From positions 9,033 to 73,032 of the forward strand of contig CAAGAT010000038.1 in the NCBI GenBank assembly GCA_900767875.1: a stretch of 64,000 nucleotides of DNA, written 5' to 3'. The translations under genes were made by a program, and so were the position numbers. The notes beneath the pieces are model-generated. The model was given only the letters and a program-made list of their open reading frames with translations. It searched no databases and was not told the origin of the DNA. The stretch is from an uncultured Sutterella sp. Its GTDB lineage: Bacteria > Pseudomonadota > Gammaproteobacteria > Burkholderiales > Burkholderiaceae_F. Positions 16,356 to 22,858 of this stretch are shown in pieces (the stretch's first letter is position 1; each line of letters starts with the position of its first letter).

Positions 16356-16583
16356 TCAAAGAGATTGCGCGAAGGTGTAGGCCTGCTCGACGGCGGCCTG
16401 ATCGTCAGCGCCAATTTGTTCGAGGTACGCGCCGTCGCACAGCGCGTCGAGCACGTCGCCACGATCGGCGCGCTCGCCGTTCGCCTCGGTGCAACCTTCG
16501 ACGACATCGATGAGGATGCGCTTGGCTTCGTTAGGCAAGCTCGACTTTTCGATCTTGGCGAAGATTTCTTTTGCATTCAGCAT
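16356..16583 (-). CDS. Hypothetical small phage protein
   Basis: 75 residues, acidic, helical (NEAKRILIDVVEGCTEANG). AAGGAG 9 nt before the ATG. Its leader carries the stem-loop element described at 16602-16639. No recognised family. Confidence 0.6.
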   Translation of the reverse strand: MLNAKEIFAKIEKSSLPNEAKRILIDVVEGCTEANGERADRGDVLDALCDGAYLEQIGADDQAAVEQAYTFAQSL

Positions 16584-16601
16584 GATTTGCTCCTTGAAAA
16601 A

Positions 16602-16639
16602 CCCACATCAGCCCTCGTCACCAAGGGCTGAAATTGGCC
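16602..16639 (-). promoter_or_regulatory. Leader stem-loop element, copy 1
   Basis: In transcript sense: GGCCAATT, a 7-bp hairpin (CAGCCCT/AGGGCTG), then TGTGGGTTTTT and the ribosome binding site of the gene starting at 16583. The flanks recur at 17188-17227 around a hairpin of unrelated sequence, so position and structure are conserved rather than stem bases. Confidence 0.5.
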
Positions 16640-16719
16640 TTCTCCCTCTTCAGGTGCGATCATCAAGGCGTCAGACCGCCAGTTTGACGTTCGATAAACC
16701 ACAACCTGAAGAGGGAGAA
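16640..16719 (+). promoter_or_regulatory. 16-bp inverted repeat covering the GIY-YIG gene ribosome binding site
   Basis: TTCTCCCTCTTCAGGT (16640-16655) and ACCTGAAGAGGGAGAA (16704-16719) are perfectly complementary. The right arm contains the Shine-Dalgarno GAGGGAG and ends one base before the GTG start. A transcript starting upstream would bury the site in a stable hairpin; an inner hairpin (GGCG/CGCC with TCAA/TTGA) lies in the 48-nt loop. Confidence 0.6.
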
Positions 16720-16720
16720 A

Positions 16721-17050
16721 GTGAACCCGATTACTACACTCACATTTACTGGGGCGGACGGCAGCAAATACCGTTTCTCCGTCTATCCGAAAAACATCAG
16801 AGTCAACAGCGGCCCGGCCCTGTACTCGTTCCTCAAGAGAACCGACGGGAAGTACTACGTTCTCTACATAGGGAAGTCGGAAGACCTCGCGCAACGACTA
16901 TCGGATCACCATAAATGGGATGAGGCCGGCAGACTCGGATTTGAGTTTCTTGCTATCTGCCGTGGCGTTCGAGCGGGCGATCTTGAGGCTGCCGAGGCAG
17001 CCCTGATTCGCCAGTACCGTCCTCGGTGCAACGAAGTGGTTCCCCGCTGA
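16721..17050 (+). CDS. GIY-YIG-like nuclease domain protein
   Basis: 109 residues, GTG start 2-3 nt after GAGGGAGAA. ALYSFLKRTDGKYYVLYIGKS is the GIY-YIG core (ALYSF...LYIGKS), DLAQRLSDHHKW carries the conserved Arg, and AAEAALIRQYRPRCNE carries the Glu and the terminal Asn region. Single-domain GIY-YIG proteins in phages cut DNA or act in exclusion; the role here is unknown. It is the only plus-strand gene among minus-strand neighbours and overlaps the gene at 16953-17168 tail to tail by 98 bp. Confidence 0.8.
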   Translation: MNPITTLTFTGADGSKYRFSVYPKNIRVNSGPALYSFLKRTDGKYYVLYIGKSEDLAQRLSDHHKWDEAGRLGFEFLAICRGVRAGDLEAAEAALIRQYRPRCNEVVPR

Positions 17051-17168
17051 CGGGGGAGACAACAGCCCGATATGCCGTGAACGCTGCGAGGAGCCCGTAG
17101 ATTTCTGTGAGTTCCTCGAGCGTGTCCGGCGTCACGATCAGCTTTCGGTCGATGATTTCGATTTCCAT
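16953..17168 (-). CDS. Hypothetical phage protein (71 aa)
   Basis: MEIEIIDRKLIVTPDTLEEL then TEIYGLLAAF. AAAGGAGAAAACG precedes the ATG at 17168. The C-terminal third is antisense to the GIY-YIG gene and of low complexity, so only the first part may matter. Carries the second leader stem-loop element upstream. Confidence 0.5.
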   Translation of the reverse strand: MEIEIIDRKLIVTPDTLEELTEIYGLLAAFTAYRAVVSPVSGEPLRCTEDGTGESGLPRQPQDRPLERHGR

Positions 17169-17187
17169 CGTTTTCTCCTTTAAAAGA

Positions 17188-17227
17188 CCCACAGATGCGC
17201 CCGCCGGAGCAGGCGCATCAATTGGCC
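17188..17227 (-). promoter_or_regulatory. Leader stem-loop element, copy 2
   Basis: Transcript sense: GGCCAATT, hairpin GATGCGCC/GGCGCATC, TGTGGGTCTTTT, then AAAGGAG. Same arrangement as 16602-16639 with a different stem. Confidence 0.5.
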
Positions 17228-17365
17228 TTTTCACAGTCGTCCTGCCGTCGCACCCAGATGGGGTCTGTTTCACGCTTATGGGCTCAGCGCCCCGGCAGGA
17301 GTCCGATCCGCTCCTCGCGTCCCGGTCTGGCTTCCGATTTGCCCCTCGGATGCAACGGGGAAGAA

Positions 17366-17446
17366 CTCGTTTGTCTTCGGTCTGCCGTTTGTGTTCGCGC
17401 ACAGCGAGGCATGCCGTACTCAAAGAACAGACCGCAGACAGACGAG
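17366..17446. repeat. Imperfect 19-bp inverted repeat
   Basis: 17366-17384 and 17428-17446 are complementary at 17 of 19 positions (CTCGTTTGTCTTCGGTCTG versus the reverse complement CTCGTCTGTCTGCGGTCTG). It lies in the otherwise geneless 17228-17447 and could form a long hairpin RNA. Confidence 0.4.
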
Positions 17447-17447
17447 C

Positions 17448-17576
17448 TCAGAAGAGGAAGGCGAACCAGAGGAAGAAGCCGATCATCGTGGCGGCTGCTA
17501 CGAGCAGCTCGCCCACGGTGTCGCTGTCGATGCGGCGGTTGAGGAATGCGTGAAATTTGGGCAGGATGTTCTTCAT
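17448..17576 (-). CDS. Small membrane protein (42 aa)
   Basis: MKNILPKFHAFLNRRIDSDT then VGELLVAAATMIGFFLWFAF and LF. One C-terminal transmembrane helix; GAAGAAAT precedes the ATG at 17576. First gene behind the early minus-strand promoter and operators. Confidence 0.6.
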   Translation of the reverse strand: MKNILPKFHAFLNRRIDSDTVGELLVAAATMIGFFLWFAFLF

Positions 17577-17582
17577 ATTTCT

Positions 17583-17685
17583 TCAAGTTCGTCTTGAAAA
17601 ACCATGAAGCGTAATTTAAGAAAAACTTGAATAAAAATCAAGTCATACTTGATGAAAATTTTTGACACAATCAAGATTTCCTTGA
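17583..17685 (-). promoter_or_regulatory. Early leftward promoter with three repressor operators
   Basis: Three 15-bp sites TCAAG-N5-CTTGA at 17583-17597, 17638-17652 and 17671-17685. A promoter TTGATT (17636-17641)/TAAATT (17613-17618), spacer 17 bp, reads the minus strand, and the middle operator overlaps its -35. The fourth copy of the operator lies between cI and cro (19614-19628). The array behaves like a lambda pL/oL region. Confidence 0.75.
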
Positions 17686-17706
17686 CATTTGTCAAAACGA
17701 GGGCAC

Positions 17707-17732
17707 AAAAAAACCGCCCCGTAGGGCGGCGT
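17707..17732 (-). terminator. Terminator of the hicA-hicB-secB operon
   Basis: Minus strand CCGCCC-TACG-GGGCGG followed by seven T, 14 bp after the SecB-like stop. It insulates this operon from the early promoter downstream. Confidence 0.85.
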
Positions 17733-17746
17733 TATGTCGAAAGACG

Positions 17747-18175
17747 TTAGCTGGTTGGGTGTCGAACTATCTCTTTTGGAATCTTGGCGAGGGGAAGTGA
17801 AACATTAAAGCCCATAACCCTCAAGTTACTGAGCAGCATCTCGGCCAGCCTCTGGTACAGAGGAGTCGCAAAAACGTGGACAATATCAGGATCATTGAGG
17901 ATTGCCTTCTCCAGTTGTTCCTCAAACACGTATCCTACGTGTCCCCTGATTTCTGAGACGAGCAGGGATTTTTTGTCGTCTGTTGCGCTTGTTAGATTAA
18001 CAGACATTGCAATGGTGACCCACAGAAGCCTTCGGTCATCAGACAGCGTGTTGATAACCTGCATGTTTTGCTGGACAGAGCCTTCGCCATCTGGGCCAAA
18101 CTTGTTTTCAACATGGATGAAGTCAAGAGTTGGAGATGTCTCTTTGAACTTCCCCAGTTTCTGAATATCTAACAT
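17747..18175 (-). CDS. SecB-like chaperone of a toxin-antitoxin-chaperone module
   Basis: 142 residues, close to SecB in length and organisation: a beta-rich core (PTLDFIHVENKFG ... DRRLLWVTIAMSVNLTS ... SLLVSEIRGHVGYVF) and the C-terminal helix region ATPLYQRLAEMLLSNLRVMG then FNVSLPLAKIP, which parallels SecB's CP..LFPYARE.ISDLV.RGGFP..NL.PV. The start codon lies inside the hicB stop (ATGTTAG), so it is the third gene of one operon. Solitary SecB homologues encoded with toxin-antitoxin pairs act as dedicated chaperones for the antitoxin. The assignment is by motif, not by search. Confidence 0.72.
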   Translation of the reverse strand: MLDIQKLGKFKETSPTLDFIHVENKFGPDGEGSVQQNMQVINTLSDDRRLLWVTIAMSVNLTSATDDKKSLLVSEIRGHVGYVFEEQLEKAILNDPDIVHVFATPLYQRLAEMLLSNLRVMGFNVSLPLAKIPKEIVRHPTS

Positions 18176-18585
18176 GCGCCAACTCCAGGATATCCGTCAC
18201 GTTTCCAGGAAGACTTTCCGGGTGTGAATTCATATGATTTTTTGGCCTTGTCAGCTTGGATCGCCGCTATGCATGCTTGGCTGACAATTTCGTTCAGCGA
18301 CTTGTTATTTCGAATGGCCATGAACTTCAGCTCCAAGTGCACTTCGGGGGTAACACGAACATTGAATGTGCCCTTACACGGCTCGTTTGGTTGACGGTCT
18401 TGATTCTTGCAATCTTCCAGATATTCGTCGACGGCACTCTCGAAGCTTTCTTGCAATTGTTCTTCGGTCTCTGCATCGTAAAGAACAAGGTCTGTGATGT
18501 AGAGAAGTTTTCCGAAAAACATTCCGTCTTCTTCGCTGTATTCGACGGAACCCGTGTATTTTTTATAAGTGAGTTTCTTAGCCAT
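18169..18585 (-). CDS. hicB: HicB-family antitoxin with C-terminal extension
   Basis: 138 residues. N-terminal HicB RNase H-like domain (YTGSVEYSEEDGMFFGKLLY ... ESFESAVDEYLEDCK) followed by a ribbon-helix-helix domain (GTFNVRVTPEVHLELKFMAI ... SLNEIVSQACIAAI). Typical HicB proteins end here; this one adds about 28 residues (KKSYEFTPGKSSWKRDGYPG...) rich in aromatic residues, in the place where chaperone-addiction segments sit in TAC antitoxins. Overlaps hicA by one base and the SecB-like gene by seven. Confidence 0.88.
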   Translation of the reverse strand: MAKKLTYKKYTGSVEYSEEDGMFFGKLLYITDLVLYDAETEEQLQESFESAVDEYLEDCKNQDRQPNEPCKGTFNVRVTPEVHLELKFMAIRNNKSLNEIVSQACIAAIQADKAKKSYEFTPGKSSWKRDGYPGVGAC

Positions 18586-18851
18586 TACAGCACCCCTAGA
18601 TCCTCTAGTCGTTTCTTGTACTGCCGAATTTGGTATGCAGGGATTGTTTTTTCGGCACGCCCGTGTGGCTTAGTTGCGGGCTTGATTTCAGCATCGAGTG
18701 TTTTATTGACAAAAACACCATGCGATCCCCCTCCGGGGCATTCCCAGTCAAAACCAAAAGCTCCCATGATGCGGCACAACTCCGCCCACGTCAGGTCCTT
18801 TGGTGGAGGCTCCTTCAAGAATTTGTCCCTGAGCTTATCTGTTTGTGTCAT
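18585..18851 (-). CDS. hicA: HicA-family mRNA interferase toxin (second pair)
   Basis: 88 residues. KLRDKFLKEPPPKDLTWAEL then CRIMGAFGF leads into the catalytic CPGGGSHGVFVN (conserved His) and the helix PAYQIRQYKKRLEDLG. First gene of the hicA-hicB-secB operon. A palindrome lies just upstream of the start and is the likely HicB operator. Confidence 0.88.
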   Translation of the reverse strand: MTQTDKLRDKFLKEPPPKDLTWAELCRIMGAFGFDWECPGGGSHGVFVNKTLDAEIKPATKPHGRAEKTIPAYQIRQYKKRLEDLGVL

Positions 18852-18868
18852 CTCAGTCTACATCAAAC

Positions 18869-18886
18869 GCAACTAACGGTAGTTGC
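18869..18886. promoter_or_regulatory. Palindrome upstream of hicA, likely HicB operator
   Basis: GCAACTA-ACGG-TAGTTGC. A TTGACA (complement of 18891-18896) stands just upstream in minus-strand sense, so the palindrome falls between -35 and the start, where the ribbon-helix-helix of HicB would repress. Confidence 0.6.
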
Positions 18887-18904
18887 AAAATGTCAACAAA
18901 TTGA

Positions 18905-19564
18905 CTACCGCTTCTCACCCGTCCAAGAGTAGACGACGCGCCCGATCACGCGGAACTCGCAGGTCTGGTCGGTCAGGTCGATGACCACGGGGTCGTAGGC
19001 ATCGTTGTCGCTGATCAGCTTGAGTTTCTTACCTGGTAGCACCTGGACGCGCTTTGAGAACAGGAGCCCGTCGAATCCCACAACGTAGATCCCGTCACGT
19101 GTGACTCTGTCGACGGATGTGTCGAGCAACACGAAGTCGTTGTCTTTAAGGGTGGGCTCCATAGAGTCGCCGGCAATGGCGTGCACAACAAGCGACTTCG
19201 TATTGGCGCCTGGGATTGTCTGATTGATCCACTCTTTCGATAGGCCGATCATTTTCACGACGCAATTAAGTTCGTCATTCACGAGCTCCCCAAAACCTGC
19301 GCTCGCTGCCAGGTTGAGCTGAGGCACGATGACCGTTCCTGTCTGTGCGTCAGTCATGGCGCGAGGTTCGTCGGCGCCGTAGACCAACCACTGTAACGGG
19401 ACGCCGAGCGCGTCGGCGAGCTCTCTCAATCTGGACGGCTTCGGGACCGATCCCTGCTGCCATAGATACACGGACTGAGGGCTGACGCCCAGTCGCTTGG
19501 CGAGCGATGAAATGGACAACCCCGCTTTTTCCCTGGCTTCCTCAAATCGTTTTGCAAAAGACAT
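18905..19564 (-). CDS. CI-like phage repressor (HTH plus S24 self-cleavage domain)
   Basis: 219 residues. XRE-type HTH at residues 3-60 (AREKAGLSISSLAKRLGVSP QSVYLWQQGSVPKP). The S24 peptidase domain has the cleavage site region AASAGFGE (Ala-Gly), the nucleophile Ser in AIAGDSMEPT and the general-base Lys in LLFSKRV. It should maintain lysogeny and be inactivated through RecA-stimulated self-cleavage. AAGGAG lies before the ATG. Divergent from cro; operator at 19614-19628. Confidence 0.93.
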   Translation of the reverse strand: MSFAKRFEEAREKAGLSISSLAKRLGVSPQSVYLWQQGSVPKPSRLRELADALGVPLQWLVYGADEPRAMTDAQTGTVIVPQLNLAASAGFGELVNDELNCVVKMIGLSKEWINQTIPGANTKSLVVHAIAGDSMEPTLKDNDFVLLDTSVDRVTRDGIYVVGFDGLLFSKRVQVLPGKKLKLISDNDAYDPVVIDLTDQTCEFRVIGRVVYSWTGEKR

Positions 19565-19600
19565 GCTGGCTTCTCCTTATGGTCAGGATACAAGGAGAGG

Positions 19601-19630
19601 TTGACTTTTCAAGTCAAGTACGACTTGATA
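19601..19630 (+). promoter_or_regulatory. cro promoter with repressor operator
   Basis: TTGACT (19601-19606) and TTGATA (19625-19630), spacer 18, with TCAAGTACGACTTGA (19614-19628) filling the spacer. On the other strand TTGACT (complement of 19612-19617) may serve cI. Half-sites TTCAAGTT follow at 19636. Confidence 0.65.
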
Positions 19631-19682
19631 TTTTATTCAAGTTAAATTAAAGTTTCCTTTAACTTTCAACAAGGAGAGTTGA

Positions 19683-19910
19683 ATGAAGACTCAAGTGGAA
19701 CTAGATTCCCTTCCGGGAGTCGAGCTTGCTGTACTGCGGCTAAACGGAAAGGCGACGGCGCTGGCTAAGTTATGCAGAGTGAGCCCGCAGGCCGTTTCTC
19801 TCTGGCGCCGCAAGGGGGTTGTTCCCGTTTCCCGCGTCAACCAGTTGTCCGAGATGCTGGGGATCCCGCGCGAAAAGCTCAACCCGGTGTTTGGCAAAAA
19901 CATTCAGTAA
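19683..19910 (+). CDS. Cro-like HTH regulator
   Basis: 75 residues with an HTH, LRLNGKATALAKLCRVSPQA then VSLWRRKGVVP, of the YdaS/Cro type. AAGGAG 7 nt upstream. Divergent from the CI-like gene across the operator, so it is the expected early repressor that opens the rightward operon. Confidence 0.82.
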   Translation: MKTQVELDSLPGVELAVLRLNGKATALAKLCRVSPQAVSLWRRKGVVPVSRVNQLSEMLGIPREKLNPVFGKNIQ

Positions 19911-19928
19911 TCGTTCCTGGGGAACGCC

Positions 19929-20780
19929 ATGAATTTTGTCCAGTTTCACATAGGCGATTGGGATTCAAGCACCAGGCTGTTGTCGCCGCTGGAGAAGGGG
20001 GTCTATATCGACCTTCTGTTTCTGTACTACTCGCTCGAGCGTCCGCTTATGCGATCGGAATGCGAACGCATTGCCCGAGCATATTCGGAAGACGAAAAGG
20101 CGGCGTTGGAGTACATCCTCGATCGCTTTTTCATGGCCGACGGTGACGTTTACCGGCATCAGCGCTGCGATAAGGAAATCGAGCTCACACACGCGAAGTC
20201 GGCAAAGGCTGCGGCGTCTGCAAAGGCGCGCTGGGAGCGGGAAAAAGCAAACGCGGCCCACAAGAATCTATCCGTGGAGAATGGCATTAAGGATGCCATC
20301 GGAATGCCATCGCAGATGCCAACGGAATGCGAACGCAATGCGGACGCAATGCTAACCGATAACCGTAAACCGATAACCAATATGGAAGAAGAAGCTAAAG
20401 CTTCTTCTCGTCGGTTTTTGGAAAAACCGACGCTCGAGCTCGCGCCGACTTCGCAACCGAAGAAAGCTCCGGGCATCCCGTTCCAGAGGATCGTGGACAT
20501 CTACAACACCAAGCTCGGCCAGCAGCTGGGCGTGTGCCGGCAGCTCAACTCCAAGCGCGAGAGCTGGCTGCGCGCCCGCTATCACGATGTCAGCATCGCC
20601 ATCGAGTCCACGGACCAGGCCGAGGTGCTCGACGGCTTTGGCCAGTACTACGACAAGATCGCCCGCAGCGACTTCCTAATGGGCCGCAAGACGGACTTTC
20701 GCGCAAGCTTTGACTGGATTCACCAGTCTTCCAACTACCTGAAGATCTACGAGGGAAATTACGAAAATGGCCGCCGCTAG
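19929..20780 (+). CDS. DUF1376 (YdaU-like) phage replication protein
   Basis: 283 residues. MNFVQFHIGDWDSSTRLLSP LEKGVYIDLLFLYY is the DUF1376 signature (phiO/YdaU-type replication proteins), followed by a helical linker AKSAKAAASAKARWEREKA, a low-complexity section coded by the iteron-like DNA, and a C-terminal domain (PFQRIVDIYNTKLGQQLG ... FRASFDWIHQSSNYLKIYEG) like that of phage O proteins. It is presumed to bind an internal origin and recruit the host helicase. Confidence 0.82.
   Translation: MNFVQFHIGDWDSSTRLLSPLEKGVYIDLLFLYYSLERPLMRSECERIARAYSEDEKAALEYILDRFFMADGDVYRHQRCDKEIELTHAKSAKAAASAKARWEREKANAAHKNLSVENGIKDAIGMPSQMPTECERNADAMLTDNRKPITNMEEEAKASSRRFLEKPTLELAPTSQPKKAPGIPFQRIVDIYNTKLGQQLGVCRQLNSKRESWLRARYHDVSIAIESTDQAEVLDGFGQYYDKIARSDFLMGRKTDFRASFDWIHQSSNYLKIYEGNYENGRR
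20290..20377 (+). other. Putative phage replication origin inside the DUF1376 gene
   Basis: Six quasi-repeats of an 11-12-bp unit (GGATGCCATC, GGAATGCCATC, GCAGATGCCAAC, GGAATGCGAAC, GCAATGCGGAC, GCAATGC) followed by ACCGATAACC-GTAA-ACCGATAACC and AT-rich sequence. This mirrors the lambda ori within gene O. Inference from repeats and gene type. Confidence 0.5.
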
Positions 20781-21354
20781 AGCTTTCTCAGACACCGAAC
20801 ACGAGCAGACAACGCAGCCCAACCGGGGCCGCTATGTGCGCCAGCGCTGCTACGCCACGGGCTGCCCGTACCACGCTGTGCTCATCACCAACCCTGAGAC
20901 GGGCGACGGGCTGTGCGACTTTCACTCGAGTGCCGACGATCCGACCACGTGGCCCAAGCTTTCCGAGCTGCTGCGCCGGCCCGAGTTCGCGCGCATGAAT
21001 CACGAGCTCACGGTCCTGGAGGGGATCCGCCACCTTGGCTACCAAAAGTGCGCAGGCCAAATCTCCCGCGTCCAAAAGGCGGGCCTGGCCTGCGGCATGG
21101 AGCGCGACGAGCTCAAGCTGCGGGAGGTTGAAGTCTGGAAGTGCGGTCAAAAGTGCATCGAGACTGAAGTGCCGGCTGCCTACTGCTACCGCATCTCTAT
21201 CGCCTTTACTCGCCACGCCGTCAACTTGGCCAAGCCCAAGGATGCGCAGGCCGGTCCCGACTACCGGGAGAGGGGCATGCAGCACATTGAGACGGCGCTC
21301 AAGTTGTTGGCCGGGGAGCTGATGCCCGCAAACATTCGCCCGGCAAATCGCTGA
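20767..21354 (+). CDS. Hypothetical phage protein with Cys/His motif
   Basis: 195 residues; CYATGCPYHA and LCDFHSS near the N-terminus could form one zinc site. The remainder is helical. Overlaps the replication gene by 14 bp, so it belongs to the early rightward operon. Function unknown. Confidence 0.7.
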   Translation: MAAARAFSDTEHEQTTQPNRGRYVRQRCYATGCPYHAVLITNPETGDGLCDFHSSADDPTTWPKLSELLRRPEFARMNHELTVLEGIRHLGYQKCAGQISRVQKAGLACGMERDELKLREVEVWKCGQKCIETEVPAAYCYRISIAFTRHAVNLAKPKDAQAGPDYRERGMQHIETALKLLAGELMPANIRPANR

Positions 21355-21377
21355 CACAAACCCCAGGGAGGACAACA

Positions 21378-21533
21378 ATGGTTTTCAACATCGACCTGCA
21401 GCCCGACGACGTTGTGCGGCTGCTTAGCGCGCTCGAGCTCTCGGGCTACGCCCGCCTGGCCGTGCACGTTAGAGATCAGATTGTCGAGCAGCAGCAGAAC
21501 GCTTCCGAAGACGAGGAGCAGCGCGATGAATGA
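21378..21533 (+). CDS. Small hypothetical protein (51 aa)
   Basis: MVFNIDLQPDDVVRLLSALE ... ends in an acidic tail. GGGAGG lies 8 nt before the ATG. Overlaps the next gene by 8 bp. Confidence 0.6.
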   Translation: MVFNIDLQPDDVVRLLSALELSGYARLAVHVRDQIVEQQQNASEDEEQRDE

Positions 21534-21732
21534 CAAGGAGCAGCGCGCCTTCGATGAGGGGCGCAGAGCAGGCCGGAACGACGAGAGCTTGAGCAAGCAC
21601 GCGGTCTCTATGGGCGGCAGATCCAGCCCGCTCTGGATCAAGTTTCTGCAGGGGTACCTTCAGGGAAGAAAGGATCGTTTTGCTCAAGCCCATGCTGAGG
21701 AAAAGCGAAAAGGTGCAGGGGGGCGCAAGTGA
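21526..21732 (+). CDS. Small hypothetical protein (68 aa)
   Basis: AFDEGRRAGRNDESLSKHAV and SPLWIKFLQGYLQGRKDR: a short charged protein with a repeated GR-rich helix, common in phage early operons (ribosome-modulation-factor-like look, not assigned). AAGACGAGGAG precedes the ATG. Confidence 0.6.
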   Translation: MNDKEQRAFDEGRRAGRNDESLSKHAVSMGGRSSPLWIKFLQGYLQGRKDRFAQAHAEEKRKGAGGRK

Positions 21733-22160
21733 TGCGGCGCAAACGGCTAGACATCATGCTCCCATGGCCGCCCAAGGAGCTCTCGCCCAACCACAAGCAG
21801 CGGGTGTTCCGGCTCAAGCTGCGGGAGATCATCAAGCGGTATCGGGCTTGCGCCCGCGTCATTGCTTACGAGGAGGCTCAGAAAGCCAAGGTCCGCGCCA
21901 TCGAGGGCACCGTCAATGTGGAGTTTCACTTCTACCCGCCCGACAACGCGCACCGCGACGAGGACAACCTGCTGGCGGGAATGAAGGCCGGCATCGATGG
22001 CATTGCCGACGCGCTTTGCGTGAACGACTACAGGTTTCACTACAAGGAAATGCACGTGCACGCGGCCTACCCGGGCGGCCAAGTTCTGGCCCGCCTGAGT
22101 TTTCTTCAAAAAACGAAACCCAGGGCGGCAAGATCAAAGAATGGCACAAAGGGATCTTGA
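21729..22160 (+). CDS. rusA: RusA-type Holliday-junction resolvase
   Basis: 143 residues. LPWPPKELSPNHKQRVFRLK start, then YPPDNAHRDEDNLLAGMKAG IDGIADALCVNDYRFHY with the conserved acidic residues (D of RDEDN, D of GIADAL, D of VNDY) of RusA. It resolves branched DNA during replication and recombination before packaging. Overlaps its neighbours on both sides. Confidence 0.88.
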   Translation: MMRRKRLDIMLPWPPKELSPNHKQRVFRLKLREIIKRYRACARVIAYEEAQKAKVRAIEGTVNVEFHFYPPDNAHRDEDNLLAGMKAGIDGIADALCVNDYRFHYKEMHVHAAYPGGQVLARLSFLQKTKPRAARSKNGTKGS

Positions 22161-22407
22161 GGACTTTGCTCCGGGAACCCTCGTGCGGACCCCGACAGGG
22201 CGCTACGGCATCGTCATGAAACTGACATACGGTGCCGACGGGGATCTGCCGCGTTGCCAGGTGCGATACCTGGACGGGATTACTCGGGACTATGTGCGCC
22301 TGCAGCCTGTCGCGCTTGAGCTCATCGCTCCGGCGTGCAAGGTTTTTTATGCCATCAACCTTTTGAGACGCAAGACCAATGACAGCAGCGAAGAAGAAGT
22401 TGAGTGA
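22141..22407 (+). CDS. Hypothetical phage protein (88 aa)
   Basis: DFAPGTLVRTPTGRYGIVMK has the look of a small SH3-like beta barrel (PGxxVRTPxGRxGxV). Overlaps rusA and the terminase small subunit. No firm family. Confidence 0.65.
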   Translation: MAQRDLEDFAPGTLVRTPTGRYGIVMKLTYGADGDLPRCQVRYLDGITRDYVRLQPVALELIAPACKVFYAINLLRRKTNDSSEEEVE

Positions 22408-22858
22408 CCGTCGTGCGCGCTTCGCTCTGGAGTACCTCAAGGACGGTAACGCCACGGCGGCGGCGGCCCGTGCCGGCTACACGCAGCGATCGGCGTACTC
22501 GACGGGCGGGCGGCTCGTTAAGGACCCCGACGTGCGCGCCGAGATCGATCGCTTAAAGGCCAAGGTTGCCGAGCGGGCCATGCTGGACGCGCAGTATGTG
22601 CTCGACAAGTGGCGGGCTATCCTCGAGTCCTGCACCCAGAACGTTGTGGCCTACAGCGTTTCCGGCGCTCCGCTTAAGGATCGCACCGGGGCCCAGGTCT
22701 ACCGCATGCTCGACGCCAACGTGGCCCGCAATGTGGCCGCCGATCTTGCGCGCCACTTGAAGATGTTCGATAGGGTTGAGGAAAAGGTCGAGGACGATCG
22801 CAGCGGCGTGCTGCTCGCGCAGCCTATCCCAGGGGGCGACGAGTGGACCGAAAAGTAA
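22379..22858 (+). CDS. terS: Terminase small subunit
   Basis: 159 residues, Terminase_2 type: LSDRRARFALEYLKDGNATA AAARAGYTQRSAYSTGGRLV is the HTH that binds packaging DNA, then VRAEIDRLKAK. Overlaps terL by 16 bp. Confidence 0.9.
   Translation: MTAAKKKLSDRRARFALEYLKDGNATAAAARAGYTQRSAYSTGGRLVKDPDVRAEIDRLKAKVAERAMLDAQYVLDKWRAILESCTQNVVAYSVSGAPLKDRTGAQVYRMLDANVARNVAADLARHLKMFDRVEEKVEDDRSGVLLAQPIPGGDEWTEK

Noticed and set aside
17284..17586. Minus-strand frame of 100 codons overlapping the small membrane gene
   Set aside because: Arg/Pro/Ser-rich with no plausible fold; the alternative frame 17448-17576 has a start site and a clear membrane helix.
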